NCBI GenBank assembly: GCA_021014325.1
Contig: CM037460.1
Location: 20,428,044 to 20,492,043 of the forward strand
DNA from: Plazaster borealis
Taxonomy: Eukaryota > Echinodermata > Asteroidea > Forcipulatida > Labidiasteridae
Direction: 5' to 3'
Length of the DNA stretch: 64,000 nucleotides
The position numbers and the translations under genes are program-made. The notes below the pieces were generated by a model. The model made no database searches, had not been told where the DNA came from, and saw only the letters and a program-made list of their open reading frames with translations. Shown here in pieces: positions 63,587 through 64,000 of this stretch (its first letter is position 1; each line of letters starts with the position of its first letter).

Positions 63587-64000
63587 AAATATTAAAAAAT
63601 ATTGTTCCATGGACAAAATGTCTGCCTTTGACCAACTTAACATGTTTTGCACAAAACTGAAATAAAAACCACAAGACATCAAGTCAAATTTACCGATATC
63701 TCCGTGATTTGAGTTGACGATTTTGCGATCTACGGCCGGTGCGTCATGTGCGTTGCATAGCGCAATCACATAGCGTAATATACAGAGCGCAAACTACAAA
63801 TGGCGCTTTTGCTTGATCGGTAGATTTAGCTGCAAATTCTGCAGAGCGCAAACTACAAATTGCGCACAATTTTGTCAAATTTGTTGCGCAAATCCGTTGA
63901 ATGCGCTCAACAGATGAAGGAAAGCAACAGAAGTTGCGAGCAGACGATTTAGACATAATTTTAGCCGAAAAATTATCTTTTTTAGAAAAACTTTTGACAC

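Larger units (their letters stand above)
61887..64000. other. Start of the receptor intron after exon 9
   Basis: No further LDLa exon with in-phase splice sites is visible. The interval 61887-62160 and the tail 63590-64000 look non-coding; the rest is the interrupted Helitron-like copy. Confidence 0.6.

Overview
This window is animal nuclear DNA: small exons with GT-AG introns, long introns and a very heavy load of short inverted-repeat transposons. The two recognisable genes, tRNA-derived SINEs, many TACATGTA motifs and the transposon mix suggest a marine invertebrate deuterostome, most likely an echinoderm such as a sea star. The species is inference.

Two host genes lie head to head. On the minus strand (1-18538) is the 5' part of GLG1 (Golgi glycoprotein 1 / ESL-1 / cysteine-rich FGF receptor). 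Four coding exons are visible: 17882-18538, 2633-2665 (a 33-nt microexon), 1358-1444 and 1-105, the last running off the window. On the plus strand is an LRP12/LRP3/LRP10-type receptor with nine coding exons in perfect phase agreement: 33063-33126, 50109-50153, 51036-51177, 51776-51972, 54489-54629, 55783-55968, 57845-58023, 59692-59845 and 61767-61886. They encode a signal peptide, CUB, LDLa, LDLa, CUB and LDLa. The remaining LDLa repeats, membrane segment and tail lie past the right edge. Both products are secretory-pathway membrane glycoproteins; nothing shows that they work together.

The rest is intron or intergenic DNA built from transposons, often nested. There are several TTAA-flanked MITE families, roughly 190-bp palindromes starting GGGCCCAATTTCATAG, two inverted copies of a 1.2-1.3 kb element (42091-43310 and 52201-53493), and a 3.9-kb foldback element with about 0.9-kb arms and a decayed minus-strand coding region (25435-29380). 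A 3.7-kb element carries arrays of a 21-bp palindromic unit (38116-41794) and has a smaller relative at 20838-21344. Two families have Helitron2/Helentron-like ends (31940-32752, 47573-48312, 62165-63586; and 35315-37858). SINEs and reverse-transcriptase relics are also present.

The best leads for something undescribed are: a hammerhead-ribozyme-like motif at one end of a 361-bp insert with a 13-bp target duplication (50591-50951); Helitron-like elements with asymmetric terminal inverted repeats; the TACGGAGC family with palindromic arrays; and an internal empty site that fixes TTAA as the target of one MITE.
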